Below, one piece after another: positions 55,441 through 64,000 of a stretch of DNA of 64,000 bases. The stretch spans positions 1,116,001-1,180,000 of the forward strand of contig CM037459.1 of assembly GCA_021014325.1 (NCBI GenBank), in the 5' to 3' direction. Under the pieces are notes generated by a model that saw nothing but the letters and a program-made list of their open reading frames with translations, ran no database searches and had not been told where the DNA came from. Each line of letters starts with the position of its first letter. Position 1 is the stretch's first letter. This DNA is from Plazaster borealis (Eukaryota > Echinodermata > Asteroidea > Forcipulatida > Labidiasteridae). Made by a program: the position numbers and the translations under genes.

Positions 55441-55966
55441 AAAAATCGCGGCCTGGACTATTTGTCCAAAGGTTGCACCAGATTTGATGTACGATAATGG
55501 TATCGATCGGAAGCCGACCGTATTGTCCCACTTGCTAGTATGGTGTCCAGCATGTCATCTATGAAACGCGGGCTGCGTCAAGATTAGTGTGACTGCGTCC
55601 ATGTGACAAGGTCTTCGCGCTCCTGACGTATGGAACGCCCCAGGAGGAACTCCCAAATGTACAGAACGCCCCCAGGGGAAACTCCCAAATGTATGAAACG
55701 CCAGAATTTATTCCCATCGCTCCATTAGTCAAAGATCAACAGATATTCTCTAAACCATACGTGATAAGTGCCTCTCTGTTTTCCGTTTGAATTCCAAAGG
55801 TGATGAATATATATTTTTATGTTCATGGTCAATGGATAATGCCTGTTTCATGTGGTTGAAGATAATTATGTGCTTGAAGATCTGTTACGGTTGAAACATT
55901 TTAAGTTTAGCATCTATTCAGTTTTTCCCAGAAAAATGTGGTGCATCGAACAAGGTTATTATTAAT
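55441..55966. other. No gene seen; short direct duplicate
   Basis: GGAACGCCCCAGGAGGAACT, AGAACGCCCCCAGGGGAAAC and ACTCCCAAATGTA are a small tandem duplicate at 55630-55695. Otherwise unremarkable. Confidence 0.4.
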
Positions 55967-56190
55967 AAGAGGTAACTAAAATAAATAATAAACTTGCGAG
56001 TACAACCATGTGTAAAAACTCTTTTGTGGGAGAGATGGCTCTGAAAAGAGCCGGTGGGTCTCGACGTTTCGAACAGTATACTCTGCTCGTCTTCAGGAGA
56101 ACGGCTCTTTTCAGAGCCAACACTCCCACAAAAGAGTTTTTACACATGGTTGTACCCGCAAGTTTACTATTTATTTTAGTTACCTCTTGT
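55967..56190. mobile_element. Foldback element with ~85-bp arms and structured loop
   Basis: AGGTAACTAAAATAAATAAT, ACAACCATGTGTAAAAACTC and TTTTGTGGGAG are repeated in inverse order on the right. The stem apex is GGCTCTGAAAAGAGCC / GGCTCTTTTCAGAGCC. The loop (56057-56101) holds the minus-strand CTGAAGA - hairpin - GAAACGTC motif. Confidence 0.8.
56057..56101 (-). other. Hammerhead-like core motif within the foldback loop (unproven)
   Basis: Minus strand: TTCTC, CTGAAGA, a 7-bp hairpin CGAGCAG-AGTATA-CTGTTCG, AAACGTC, GAGACC. TCTC and GAGA pair as a stem I, which the surrounding GAGCCG/CGGCTC would extend. Stem III is not apparent. Confidence 0.35.
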
Positions 56191-56283
56191 CCACACCATG
56201 CAAAGCTTCAAACACCACTTAAGGTTATTATTATTCATCAATAAACTGCACATTTATAATCGCCTTTTAAGTGTTCAGGCTAA

Positions 56284-56510
56284 ATACACAAAACCCCAGA
56301 GTACGAGTTCCTGATGTATCAAGTATACTTGATACAGGAACTCGTACTCTGGGGTACTCTTAAAGTTGATACAGGAACTCGTACTCTGGGTACGATACCT
56401 CACCTAACCAGACCAAAGTACTCATTTATATGAAAGTTTTTAAAATCGTACCTCACCTAACCAGACCAAAGTACTCATTTATATGAAAGTTTTTAAAATC
56501 TATTTTAAAC
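56284..56510. repeat. Perfect hairpin followed by direct duplications
   Basis: CCCCAGAGTACGAGTTCCTG...TATCAAGTATACTTGATA...CAGGAACTCGTACTCTGGGG is a palindrome with arms of about 30 bp and only a 3-base interruption. The right arm is then repeated directly (56369-56392). A 56-bp unit with ACCTCACCTAACCAGACCAA follows twice (56395-56500). Confidence 0.85.
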
Positions 56511-56878
56511 GTTCTTTGTGGCCATGTCCCCATCTGCTGTAAAGCACACAAGCAGACACGTATGTTAATATAAGGATCTCGGTTACAAGTAATTTTCTTA
56601 CCCTACTTCTTAGAAGTTGATGACTGATGGCCCTTTGTTGGAGGTGAAAACGCTGGTCCGTTCCACTCCAGGTAAATTTACAAAACCAAATTAATTTTAC
56701 GACTGTTTAAAAGGTAATGTTGCCCTCTAAGCTGGATAGTTGCTATTTAGGAGTGGTGCACTGCCAATTTAGTTCCCATCCAGCCTTTGGACGAACATTA
56801 CTAAATACTAACCCTAAATAAATATAGAACGACTACAGTAACAAAACAATGTTTTTATGAAGCCTATGAACAACTACT

Positions 56879-57440
56879 AAAGGATTAGCGTCTGCTCTGG
56901 GCATGCACAAAAGAAGTTAACTAAATTCATTTACAATAATTATACAACACTTGGGGTTTTTGGCTCTCCCTAGCTAAGGTAGAAAGTCTATTGTAAAGGA
57001 TTAGTGTCTGCTCTGGGCATGCACAAAAGAAGTTGACTAAATTCATTTACAATATTATACAATACTTGGGGTTTTTGGCTCTCCTATAGCTAAGGTAGAA
57101 AGTCTATTGTAAAGGATTAGTGTCTGCTCTGGGCATGCACAAAAGAAGTTAACTAAATTCATTTACAATAGTTATACAACACTTGGGTTTTTTGGCTCTC
57201 CCTAGCTAAGGTAGAAAGTCTATTGTAAAGGATTAGTGTCTGCTCTGGGCATGCACAAAAGAAGTTAACTAATTTCATTTACATACAATACTTGGGGTTT
57301 TTGGCTCTCCCCAGCTAAGGTAAAAGTCTAAAGGATTAGCGTTTGCTCTGGGCATGCACAAAAGAAGTTAACTAAATTCATTTAAAATATTATACAATAT
57401 TTGGGGTTTTTGGCTCTCCCTATGCTAAGGTATAGAAAGT
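56879..57440. repeat. 116-bp tandem repeat, five units
   Basis: Units start at 56879, 56995, 57111, 57227 and 57330, sharing AAAGGATTAG.GTCTGCTCT, GGGCATGCACAAAAGAAGTT and GGGGTTTTTGGCTCTCC. The fourth unit is short by 13 bp. Confidence 0.92.
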
Positions 57441-58250
57441 ATACTGTGACTATTCACAGTTGACATTCCAATATCAATATTAATACAAAGGAGAATGGCA
57501 ACAGACACTTGATGTGGGCACTGATAATCAAGACATGTGTTTGGCAGCTTTTCGTAGACTTTCACTGCAATGAATTATACATTAAAAATTAATGACTTTA
57601 ATTAATTAGGAAATAACTCGCCTTATGAAGACTAATACAAAAGACAAATATAATTTCCCCAATGACATGCACAATTCTGATCAAGTTACGCTCTGTAGCT
57701 TTTGATCTATAATCCGGTTTTTCAGATAATGCATGACGTGTGTCTGTTTAAGTTGTGTGTTTGTATTGCTTAGGCCTAATTGAGTGATTTTACGGAATAC
57801 ATTAATAACTTTAGCGTTTGGAGGCCGAAAAATAGTCACTGAGGAGCGCAATGATTGTGAAATAGGAGAATAATTATCAGTGTATTATTGGTTTTAAATG
57901 TAAGATATAATGGGAAAGTATTGAGTTTAGGCTGCTGTACTAGTATTGTTATTATTATTATTACTATTTATTTGTCATCATACTCCCGCCATGGTATTAA
58001 AGAATGTGATAATCACGATATACGTTTGTCTGTTAATTATCTTCACCACGATCGCTAGAAAGGGATATATGCAAATATTTTAGTAAATGTGTTCACGACA
58101 CGGGCAAAATTGTGAAGTTAGATGCCATTATTGCCGTAAATATTTTCGACTTGGGCTACAGTCGTGAATATTTTCGCAAATATTGGCGTATAACTTCACG
58201 ATGTGTGCCCCGATTTGCAAATACTTACGACACTATTTGCGGAAATATAT
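57441..58250. other. Low-copy DNA; foldback at 58095-58205
   Basis: GTGAAGTTA.A.GCCA.TATT and inverse, about 40-bp arms joined through GACTTGGGCTACAGTC, make an imperfect foldback. Otherwise AT-rich and without a recognised gene. Confidence 0.45.
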
Positions 58251-58258
58251 ATGTGTGA

Positions 58259-58516
58259 CGTTTCTTAAAAGCCACCATACTTAACATTGACCATCGCATC
58301 GAGCTTTATTCCAGCAAATTCCTTCAGCAACATATTTTGGTCTCTTTTAAGAAAACCCCCTTGAGCACGCATAATAAGATAGTCAAAGGTTCTTTCCCGA
58401 TCAGCCTGCAATGACGTACAACAACCGACAGCGGACAAGGCGTAGATGAACCGATGGTCACTATCTCGAGAAATGATTGTCATTGTAATAGGCTTAATCT
58501 GAAACATGTCTGAAGC
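58259..58516 (-). CDS. Putative terminal exon of an unidentified minus-strand gene
   Basis: Read on the minus strand after an acceptor-like CATGTTTCAG, the frame starts IKPITMTIISRDSD and ends DAMVNVKYGGF then TAA at about 58263. The frame is about 80 codons. A diverged inverted copy at 63590-63820 keeps the first 60 or so codons, then frameshifts by a 13-14 bp deletion. Conservation of the frame and the acceptor between copies is the main evidence for coding. No family recognised, and no upstream exon found in the window. Confidence 0.4.
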
Positions 58517-58527
58517 TTGCACAGCAA

Positions 58528-58765
58528 AAACTGGGGTGTTAAATTTAACACCCCGGTGTTACCAGAGGACAACACCAAGAATTTTCACCGGTTTTAAAAT
58601 TGTGAGTGTTATTTTAACACATTTGGCGTTATTCTTTACACCCATGGTGTACTGACACACCCATGGGTGTATTGAGAAACACCAAAAGTGTTAAAATGAC
58701 ACCAAATTGGTGTAGTCCTCTAGTAACACCGAAAAGTGTTATTATTTTTTGCAGTGTGTCTAGTC
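58528..58765. mobile_element. MITE with ACACTGCAAAAA-type ends
   Basis: Left ACAGCAAAAACTGGGGTGTT and right ATTATTTTTTGCAGTGT are inverse-related, and GTTACCAGAGGAC pairs with GTCCTCTAGTAAC. Many GTGTTA/TAACAC units lie inside. It is absent from the other duplicate copy, which gives its limits. The end type recalls hAT-like MITEs; that is an inference. Confidence 0.75.
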
Positions 58766-58945
58766 TCATGCTAAGCACAAATGGTTCACTAAGCTCCCGA
58801 ATTGACCTTTATCATGCTGACACCATCGTTTTCATGTTCCCTGCATCCAATAACAGTAATGAATGCTAATATTCATTGTACGAAAAGGAACCAGACTATT
58901 TCTCCTTCCAGCCTCGGTTTGGTTACATTGATTTGAATACGAGAA

Positions 58946-60003
58946 AATCAAGATGGACACAACTCGGGGTTATGGAGGAGTGTAAAAATGCTAGACTTAA
59001 AATGGAGGTGTTCTACTTTCATCCTATACTGTCACTCTGACTGACGAACAAAACTATGTTCTTCCAGTCCCTCGGGTTTTCACCCTGCTTCTTTTTGTTG
59101 CTTCTATATTCAGTGAAATTGAACACAAGGCGGGGTTAGAAACTAACACTTCCCCAGCATCGGCAAGGGAACATTAAAGATGAATGTGAAATGGAAAAGG
59201 GTGTAGTTGGAACTATTATCACTCATTATTATGCTCCCTTCTGATGTGCCTAAAATTCAAAACTTGTTAATGGCCTCACGTTTCGACTCTAGCAGAGTCT
59301 TTCTCAAAGGCTAAAATGTATAAAATTAAGACGTGAAGTAGACTGATATTAAATTATTTAAGAGCGCTACCGCGTGGGAAGTCGCAAACAAAGATTCGTG
59401 AATGTCGTGGAAATGATGAAGTTCAGACTTAACTTTTCTGAGGAAATTGATTGAAATTAAATCCGCATAAACTATGCCCGAACCATCTCAGATGAAGGTT
59501 TTGGTTTTCTTGAGTTTGATGGATTCGATTCCAAACAAACCCTGCTGAGCTTAGTGTTTAGCTTTGATGTACTTACTTTGTTATAAACGATCATGGCGTC
59601 CATGCACTTAAGCCCAAACACTGAAGGCCGTTTGTAGCATTTAGTTTTATTCCAAAAAGAGGTTTTTGTTATTGACGCACGATAAGGAAACATTGGAAAT
59701 GTGTCAAGGCCTTTGGTTTTAAATTGATTGGACATACTGCGTTACGCTCTTACCAAACACCCACGTAATAAGCTTGAGTAGGCCTATTGATAGCGGTATT
59801 TTGCTGATCATTATCGTTTTAAAAGCTAGATCATTTGAAGAGGGGAAAAAATGTGGTAATCAAGAAAAATATTTGTCTTCCAAACCCCGGCTTTATAAAA
59901 TTAAGCTATGGAATGTTAATAAAATGGGCGATAGCTTCTTAAAAGTAACATTGAAAATATTATGGATCCAAATTTCCACCCTGTGGGCCAGACCTTTCCC
60001 GAC
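58946..60003. other. No gene recognised; ribozyme-like motif at 59270-59314
   Basis: Minus strand at 59270-59314 reads AGCCTTTGAGAAA, GACTC-TGCTA-GAGTC, GAAACGTGAGGCC. The rest has only short frames. Confidence 0.4.
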
Positions 60004-60130
60004 CAGGGCTCAATTTCATGGCTCTGCTTACCAAAGAATAATGCTTAAGGAGCCCTGTAAGTACAAGTGCATGATTCTATGAGCCATAAGAAGAGAATTC
60101 CACGGTAAGCAGAGCCATGACATTGGGCAC
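60004..60130. mobile_element. Foldback related to family C
   Basis: AGGGCTCAATTTCATGGCTC with TGCTTACC at the left and GGTAAGCAGAGCCATGACAT with TGGGC at the right. Similar to 30311-30330. Confidence 0.6.
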
Positions 60131-60776
60131 AGGACTCTGTATGTGTGGACTTACGGAAGGACATTTGTTGGGGTCCTGACAACAATAGAACAAAGGACTC
60201 CACAAGGTCATCTCAATAGAACAATGGACCCCACAAGGGAATTCTTTAGAAATGGGAATAATAGAACAACAATAGCAGGACCCCACAAACCGGATCCGTA
60301 CGGCTGTGTGTGTGTACAGCACAGTCACGGTGGAATAGATCTAAAAAAGGCAAGTACTGCCCCAGCATCAACTTACTGTCAAGAGGTGGTTGCCATAAAA
60401 AAGAACCCCCACCTCCCCCGCCCCCCAGAAGAAAAAAAAAAAGTGAGACGGGTAGAGAGAGAGATGTTCTAATCGACATGACGGGAATGATTATGGCACA
60501 ACATGCCATCATTTTGATTTAATGATACAATTAGAAGCTGCTTATATTTTTTTAGTATTCAATGAAAACATTGTTTACGGTAACAGGAAATGGCTTCCTT
60601 TTAAGTTAATGATAATGATAATGAATCTCTCGGTACGCAGAAAAATTGCTCTGTAATTTATCATTCAGCACGCATTTTGAACGTGGCTCAATTAAAGTGC
60701 ACGAGGCACGTGACAACCGAGGTTTCCAATATTCTAGTATTACGCGCAAGACTTGCATTGCTTCCCGTTAACTAAC
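60131..60776. other. No gene seen; small ACCCCACAAGG tandem
   Basis: GGACTCCACAAGG, GGACCCCACAAGGG and GGACCCCACAA with AATAGAACAA alternate at 60170-60290. A purine/pyrimidine tract follows at 60410-60465 and gives Pro-rich or Lys-rich shadow frames. Confidence 0.45.
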
Positions 60777-61152
60777 TTAAAGGCACTGAACACGTTTGGA
60801 AATTGTCAAAGACCAGTGTTTTCACTTGGTGTGTACCAACATATGCATAAAATAACAAGCCTGTGAAAATTTGGGCTCAATTGGTCATCAAAGTTGCAAG
60901 AAAATGATGAAAGAAAAAACACCCTTGTTGTACAAGTTTGTGTGCTTTCAGATAGGAATAAAAACTTCTTGCAAGAAGTTTTTATTATTTTAGTGAGAAA
61001 TTACCTCTTTCTCAAAAACTACGTTACTTCAGAGGGAGTCGTTTCCTACAATGTTTTATGCTATCAACGGCTCTCCGTTGCTTGTTACCAAGTAAGTTTT
61101 TATGCTAATATTTGTTTTGAGTCATTACCAAACATGTATACGATACCTTTAA
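60777..61152. mobile_element. TTAA-flanked MITE, family A
   Basis: TTAAAGGCACTGAACACGTT to ATGTATACGATACCTTTAA, with the AAAACTTCTTGCAAGAAGTTTT centre. In reverse orientation to the 53821 copy. Confidence 0.8.
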
Positions 61153-61544
61153 ACTCGGTTGAGAATGTATACTTCAATAAGCTTAGACTGTGTAGTGAAA
61201 AGTGATTGTGACCTTTTTACTGTACGTATACTTCCATGTTTTCTACAGTTGTTTTTGTATTTTTGCTGTTGTCTTTGTTTCTTTGTTTTTTTCTGCTGTG
61301 TGAACAAGGGTCCCCATTTAGTGGTTCTGCGTGCCTGTTCGAGGTTTCCCTAAAAAAAGTGCTTCTTCAAGTTGGTAACTGGGGGTAAAACCCGTGAATT
61401 AAATTGGTACTGGTAACAAAATTATAATAAGTAAGCTTGAGATTTTCAAGCTTGTTTCTGGTCTTTGTCAATCATCTTTAAAATAGAAAAATGTACACAA
61501 TTGCATCAGGAATCAAGAATAATAATTTGTCTGACAATTTGTTA
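61153..61544. other. No gene seen
   Basis: T-rich, low complexity, with no supported feature. Confidence 0.4.
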
Positions 61545-61785
61545 TCCTTTTATACCTTTATTTGATGATTGTTAGTTTTTAGTTTCGTTTGTTGAACTGA
61601 TTGTTTGTTTGTAGTCGTTAGTCTGTTCATGTTGTGCATTTTCCTTGCTCCCTAATTTGTGTTAATTTTGTTTACGTTAAATATTTGTAATTCAGCCTCG
61701 TGCTGCAATACGTGAGTATTAATAAACCATTTATCAATTTTATCTATCTATCTTTCTATAAAACAACAATAAAAAATAATTGTTT
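61545..61785 (+). mobile_element. LINE-like 3' tail, copy 1
   Basis: GTTAGTTTTTAGTTTCGTTT, CAGCCTCGTGCTGCAATACG, TATTAATAAACCATTTATCA and a short TATC microsatellite end match 62985-63215. An AATAAA-type ending followed by a simple repeat is typical of a non-LTR 3' UTR. No coding part is seen. Confidence 0.5.
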
Positions 61786-62063
61786 GCTGAATGTAATTTG
61801 AAAACAGACGTCACAAAATGTTGCAGGTAAGGCTTCTTTCCACTTGATGGAAAGTTTATTAAAACTAATTATGGATTCGAAAGAGATTGATACAACGGCT
61901 GCATAAACCAATGGTGTGTATATTTATATGGCTCACGAATAGTGGCAGGAAGATGATTATATCGGTTTGCTTATTATAAGGGTGGCGCCAGATAATTATG
62001 TGTAGGCCTATGGTGATGAAATGATTAGCACCAACAACAAACACGCATCGGCCTCAAGCTAAA
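61786..62063. other. No gene seen
   Basis: Low-copy AT-rich spacer before the minisatellite. Confidence 0.35.
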
Positions 62064-62984
62064 ATGACTGCAGCCAGTCTTGCTGCAGCCAGTCTTGCTG
62101 CAGCCAGTCTCGATGCAGCTATGTCTTGCTGCAGCCAGTCGTGCTGCAGCCAGTCTTGCTGCAGCCAGTCTTGCTGCAGCCAGACTTTAGCCAGTCTCGC
62201 TGCAACCATTCTCGCTGCAACTAATCTTGCTGCAACCAGTCTTGCTGCAGCCAGTCTTGCTGCAGCCAGTCTTGCTGCAACCAGTCTCGCTGCAACCAGC
62301 CTTGCTGCAACCAGTCTTGCTGCAGCCAGTCTTGCTGCAGCCAGTCTTGCTGCAGCCAGTCTGCAGCCAGTCTTGCTGCAGCCAGTCTTGCTGCAGCCAG
62401 TCTCGATGCAGCTATGTCTTGCTGCAGCCAGTCGTGCTGCAGCCAGTCTTGCTGCAGCCAGTCTTGCTGCAGCCAGACTTTAGCCAGTCTCGCTGCAACC
62501 ATTCTCGCTGCAACTAATCTTGCTGCAACCAGTCTTGCTGCAGCCAGTCTTGCTGCAGCCAGTCTTGCTGCAACCAGTCTCGCTGCAACCAGCCTTGCTG
62601 CAACCAGTCTTGCTGCAACTAGACTTGCTGCAGCCAGTCTCGATGCAGCTATGTCTTGCTGCAGCCAGACTTGCTGCAGCCAGTTTTGCTGCAACCAGTC
62701 TTGCTGCAGCTATGTCTTGCTGCAGCCAGTCTTGCTGCAGCTATGTCTTTCTGCAGCCAGTCTTGCTGCAGCCAGTCTTGCTGCAACCAGTCTCGCTGCA
62801 ACCAGTCTTGCTGCAACCATGCCGTGCTGCAGCCAGTCTTGCTGCAACCAGTCTTTCTGCAGCCAGTCTTGCTGCAACCAGTCTTGCTGCAGCAAGTCTT
62901 GCTGCAACCAGTCTTGCTGCAGCCAGTCTTGCTGCAGCCAGACTTGCTGCAGCCGGTCTTGCTGCAACCACTCTTGTGACAATT
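62064..62984. repeat. 15-bp minisatellite (CTTGCTGCAGCCAGT)
   Basis: About 60 units of CTTGCTGCAGCCAGT and CTTGCTGCAACCAGT with rare variants (CGATGCAGCTATGT, GACTTTAGC). A 293-bp block carrying the rare variants is repeated (62111 and 62404). Because 15 is a multiple of 3, most frames stay open on both strands (Ala-Ala-Ser-Leu-Ala, Leu-Leu-Gln-Pro-Val, Cys-Cys-Ser-Gln-Ser). Start context, splice sites and unique ends are lacking, so I call it a minisatellite. The unit recurs at 63833-63960. Confidence 0.93.
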
Positions 62985-63215
62985 TGTCACCCTTTTACTT
63001 TTTAATGGTTGTAAGTTTTTAGTTTCGTTTGTTGAACTTATAATTGTTTGTTTGTAGTCGGTCCATCTGTTGAAACTGTGCATTTGTATTGATCCCTTGG
63101 CCTACTTTTGTGCCCATTTTTGTTATGGTTAAAATCCAGCCTTGTGCTGCGATACGAGAGCAGTTTTAATAAACCAATTATCAAATTCTACCTAATCTAT
63201 CTTTCTATAAAACTG
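62985..63215 (+). mobile_element. LINE-like 3' tail, copy 2
   Basis: Shares TAAGTTTTTAGTTTCGTTTG, CCAGCCTTGTGCTGCGATAC and TTTTAATAAACCA with 61545-61785 and ends with the same ATCTATCTTTCTATAAAAC. It directly follows the 15-bp minisatellite. Confidence 0.5.
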
Positions 63216-63371
63216 AGCATTTCTTCTCGTTTCCTATTCATCCTGTGGGTTGACTGTAGAACACTTCCAATTTAAGTCTAGCATTCCTACACCCCCGAAT
63301 AACCCCGGTTTATACCCCCGTTTAATCTATAGACCTTAATCATGGTGCGTCTATCTTAATTTCTCCCATTA

Positions 63372-63828
63372 AATACAATGTAACCAAACCGAGGCTGGAA
63401 GGAGAAAATAGTCTGGTTCCTTTTCATACAATGAATGTTAGCATTCATTGCTGTTATTGGATACAGGGAACATGACCAAGATGGTGGTAGCATGATAAAG
63501 GTCTAATCAGGAAATTAGTGAACAATTTGTGCTAAGCATGAGACTAGACAAGCTCTAGTCTAGGTTTAAGATGTACCGTACTCAGTTATGTTTCAGATTA
63601 AGCCTATTACAATGGTAATCATTTCTCAAGATAGTGACCCCCGGTTCATCTACGCCTTGCCCGCTGTCGGTTGTACATCATTGCATGGTGCTTGGGAAAG
63701 GTCCTTGGACTATCCTAGTATGCATGCTCAGGTTTTGTTTCTAAGAAGAGACCAGAATATAGTGCTGGAATAAAGCTCGATGCGATGGTCGATGTGAAGT
63801 ATGGTGGCTTTTAGGAAACATCACACAG
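63372..63828 (+). pseudogene. Inverted duplication copy B with a broken exon copy
   Basis: The intron-like part (63372-63550) and exon-like part (63586-63820) are the inverse of 58252-58945. After TTATGTTTCAG the frame reads IKPITMVIISQDSD and continues about 60 codons to a premature stop, caused by loss of 13-14 bp near 63762. It lacks the inserted MITE. Confidence 0.65.
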
Positions 63829-63832
63829 CGAG

Positions 63833-64000
63833 ACTGGCCTGCTGCAGCCAGTCTCGCTGCAGTCACTCTAGCCGCAGGCAGTCTCGACAGTCTCGCTAGC
63901 TGCAGCCAGTCGTGCTGCAGCCGGGTTGCTACAGCCAGGGTTGCTGCAGCCAGTCTTGCTGCAGCCACTCTAGCCGCAGGCAGTCTCGACAGTCATGCAA
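63833..64000. repeat. Start of another CTGCAGCCAGT-type array, cut by the window end
   Basis: GCTGCAGCCAGTCTCGCTGC with a longer unit (CACTCTAGCCGCAGGCAGTC then TCGACAGTC) occurring at 63861 and 63966, so a period of about 105 bp overlies the 15-bp unit. It continues beyond the window. Confidence 0.75.

Larger units (their letters stand above)
58252..58945. repeat. Inverted duplication, copy A
   Basis: The exon-like part (58252-58527) and the intron-like part (58766-58945, including CAGCCTCGGTTTGGTTACAT) match the inverse of 63372-63828. Copy A is split by an inserted MITE (58528-58765). Confidence 0.8.

Noticed and set aside
60246..60522. Pro-rich or Gly-rich open frames
   Set aside because: Shadow frames of a C-rich/A-rich low-complexity tract at 60405-60465.
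62221..63083. Long antisense and sense frames as a repetitive Ala/Cys-rich protein gene
   Set aside because: All frames are open because of the 15-bp unit; no start context, unique domain or splice sites.

Overview
The window looks like nuclear DNA of a marine invertebrate deuterostome, most likely an echinoderm and perhaps a sea star. This is an inference from genome style: AT-rich sequence, small exons in kilobase introns, vertebrate-type TTAGGG tracts, and a dense mix of TTAA-flanked MITEs, long foldback elements and tRNA-derived SINEs. There are no bacterial-style genes, and almost all long open reading frames are repeat artefacts.

One protein-coding gene can be read with confidence. It lies on the + strand from 8942 to 31873, in ten exons joined by GT-AG introns whose phases all agree. 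The joined frame gives 437 residues; the first exon or exons were not found. Exons 1-4 encode a four-helix voltage-sensor domain of the Hv1 (HVCN1)/TMEM266 family. Exons 5-6 encode the cytoplasmic coiled coil. Exons 7-10 encode a long Ser/Thr/Asn-rich acidic tail that canonical Hv1 lacks. The charge-transfer centre (Phe66, Glu69, Asp90) is intact. The position of the Hv1 proton-selectivity Asp is Asn, the third S4 Arg is Gly, and both Zn-binding His positions are changed, so this is probably a divergent sensor and not a standard proton channel.

Layout. 1-8.9 kb: repeats, an inverted SINE pair and a TTAA MITE. 8.9-31.9 kb: the voltage-sensor gene, with introns holding MITEs (12.05, 19.17 kb), foldbacks (14.13, 18.3 kb), SINEs, a LINE 3' fragment (15.15 kb) and a 113-bp minisatellite of about 15.5 units that runs to within 30 bp of the exon 8 acceptor. 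32-37.4 kb: SINE, MITE, an interstitial telomeric-type block (35.4-36.1 kb) and a roughly 58-bp array (36.3-37.1 kb). 37.4-43 kb: SINEs and MITEs, including one MITE whose empty target survives in the neighbouring tandem copy. 43.07-47.66 kb: a composite repeat bounded by hairpin units in opposite orientation, containing a 1.69-kb tandem duplication and five tandem perfect hairpins. 47.7-58 kb: DNA transposon relics, two foldbacks that enclose TTAGGG arrays, and other palindromes. 58.25-64 kb: an inverted duplication carrying an unidentified terminal exon, and a 15-bp minisatellite.

The + strand gene is the only functional unit I can support. The rest is mobile and tandem DNA, with several structures that deserve follow-up.
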